Source of the DNA: Mariniblastus sp.
GTDB taxonomy: Bacteria > Planctomycetota > Planctomycetia > Pirellulales > Pirellulaceae
Reading direction: 5' to 3'
DNA length: 62,588 nucleotides
Assembly: GCA_022447605.1 (NCBI GenBank)
Contig: JAKVBG010000015.1
Location: 1 to 62,588, forward strand
The notes below the pieces were generated by a model, which saw nothing but the letters and a program-made list of their open reading frames with translations, was not told the origin of the DNA and did no database searches. Positions 62,156-62,588 of the stretch are shown one piece after another. A program made the position numbers and the translations under genes. How positions within the stretch are numbered: the first letter of the stretch is position 1; the number at the start of each line of letters is the position of its first letter.

Positions 62156-62588
62156 GTGAAAGCGCTTGTAACCGGTGCCAACGGATTCCTGGGACAATCC
62201 CTGGTCGAACAGCTGATAGATCTTGGCCAGGACGTGCGGGCCATGACTCGCAAGCCGTGCCCAGCATTGGAATCGCTCGGTGTGGAACCGGTTCATGGCG
62301 ACCTGCGTGATTTACCCACTTGCCTGCGGGCAACCGAGGGGGTGGATGTTGTCTTTCACACGGCGGCGATTTCAGGAATCTGGGGCAAGTGGAAGCTGTT
62401 TTATGAAACCAACACATTGGGAACTCGGCATATCGTGGAAGGCTGTCGGCGAAATGGCGTCCGAAAACTGATCTACACCAGCAGTCCAAGCGTCACCTTC
62501 GATGGTCGTGATCAGGTCAATATCGATGAGACCGCCCCTTACCCCAACCGGTGGCTCTGCCACTACCCACACAGCAAAGCCTTAGCCG
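62156..62588 (+). CDS. NAD(P)-dependent 3-beta-HSD/OleD-like reductase, 3' truncated by window edge
   Basis: From a GTG at 62156 the frame stays open to the end of the window (144 codons). It starts MKALVTGANGFLGQSLVEQL, the Rossmann glycine motif, then MTRKPCPALE and VEPVHGDLRD, and FHTAAISGIWG. It ends with TSSPSVTFDGRDQ and the catalytic YxxxK as HYPHSKALA. The TSSPSVxFDG and YPHSK pattern is typical of the 3-beta-hydroxysteroid dehydrogenase group, including OleD of olefin/beta-lactone hydrocarbon synthesis. Only the N-terminal part is present, so the exact reaction is open. Confidence 0.82.
   Translation, partial: MKALVTGANGFLGQSLVEQLIDLGQDVRAMTRKPCPALESLGVEPVHGDLRDLPTCLRATEGVDVVFHTAAISGIWGKWKLFYETNTLGTRHIVEGCRRNGVRKLIYTSSPSVTFDGRDQVNIDETAPYPNRWLCHYPHSKALA

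Noticed and set aside
1..62588. tRNA genes, CRISPR arrays, insertion sequences or prophage
   Set aside because: No T-loop/anticodon fold, regular spacer repeats, transposase motifs or phage genes were recognised in any gap.

Overview
This 62.6 kb window looks like chromosomal DNA of a planctomycete (Planctomycetota, probably Pirellulales-like). The evidence is moderately high GC, short PEP-CTERM tails, an HTH-receiver regulator of a type common in the phylum, an HTTM-domain protein, a secretin-N-domain protein with no secretin barrel, an integral-membrane Cache Ser/Thr kinase, and L9 and L25 with planctomycete-style extensions. Species cannot be assigned by reading alone. I see no insertion sequence, phage, CRISPR array, rRNA or tRNA; most of the window is ordinary single-copy chromosome.

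Layout. 1-9 kb: a 5'-truncated glycosyltransferase, TrkA, an exported protein of unknown function, a BON-domain exported protein, an HTTM membrane protein, a PEP-CTERM remnant and TsaD. 9-18 kb: a large secretin-N-domain-like exported protein, a Crp/Fnr regulator, a small membrane protein, NrdR with a probably leaderless promoter, a DUF4177 protein, a 2-hydroxy-acid dehydrogenase remnant, polyprenyl diphosphate synthase, MoaC and an HTH-receiver regulator. 18-32 kb: about 1 kb without a gene, then SMC, a FlgI-like lipoprotein with HEAT-like repeats, an exported amidohydrolase, a UvrD/Rep helicase, a TPR-like membrane protein, a YraN protein and PolX.

32-43 kb is the metabolic core: a membrane spermidine-synthase-like protein overlapping fdhD, then a NuoE-NuoF fused diaphorase subunit and a formate dehydrogenase catalytic subunit. 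The catalytic gene is interrupted by an in-frame TGA at 38019-38021, which I read as selenocysteine because a SECIS-like hairpin with a GGTCT loop lies 18 nt downstream. This is followed by glpK and glpD, which overlap by 4 nt.

43-53 kb: a PEP-CTERM protein, a phosphodiesterase-TPR-sulfotransferase fusion, deoC with a catalytic aldehyde dehydrogenase and a catalytically dead half-length partner, and a Cache-containing protein kinase. 53-62.6 kb: an information-processing cluster (HAD phosphatase, GlmU-like uridylyltransferase, prs, a GroES-like gene on the opposite strand, rplY, pth, rpsF, ssb, rplI, dnaB). It resembles the classical glmU-prs-ctc-pth and rpsF-ssb-rpsR-rplI-dnaB orders but lacks rpsR. 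A Bpt-type leucyltransferase and a 5' fragment of a 3-beta-HSD/OleD-like reductase close the window.

How the genes fit together: FdhD, the diaphorase and the Sec-containing catalytic subunit would make a soluble NAD-linked formate dehydrogenase, with MoaC supplying a step of molybdopterin synthesis. DeoC with the aldehyde dehydrogenase pair would handle deoxyribose phosphate and its acetaldehyde. GlpK and GlpD feed glycerol into triose phosphate. The strongest unusual item is the selenoprotein; the others are the split dehydrogenase pair, the three-domain fusion and several palindromic or phased repeats at promoters.
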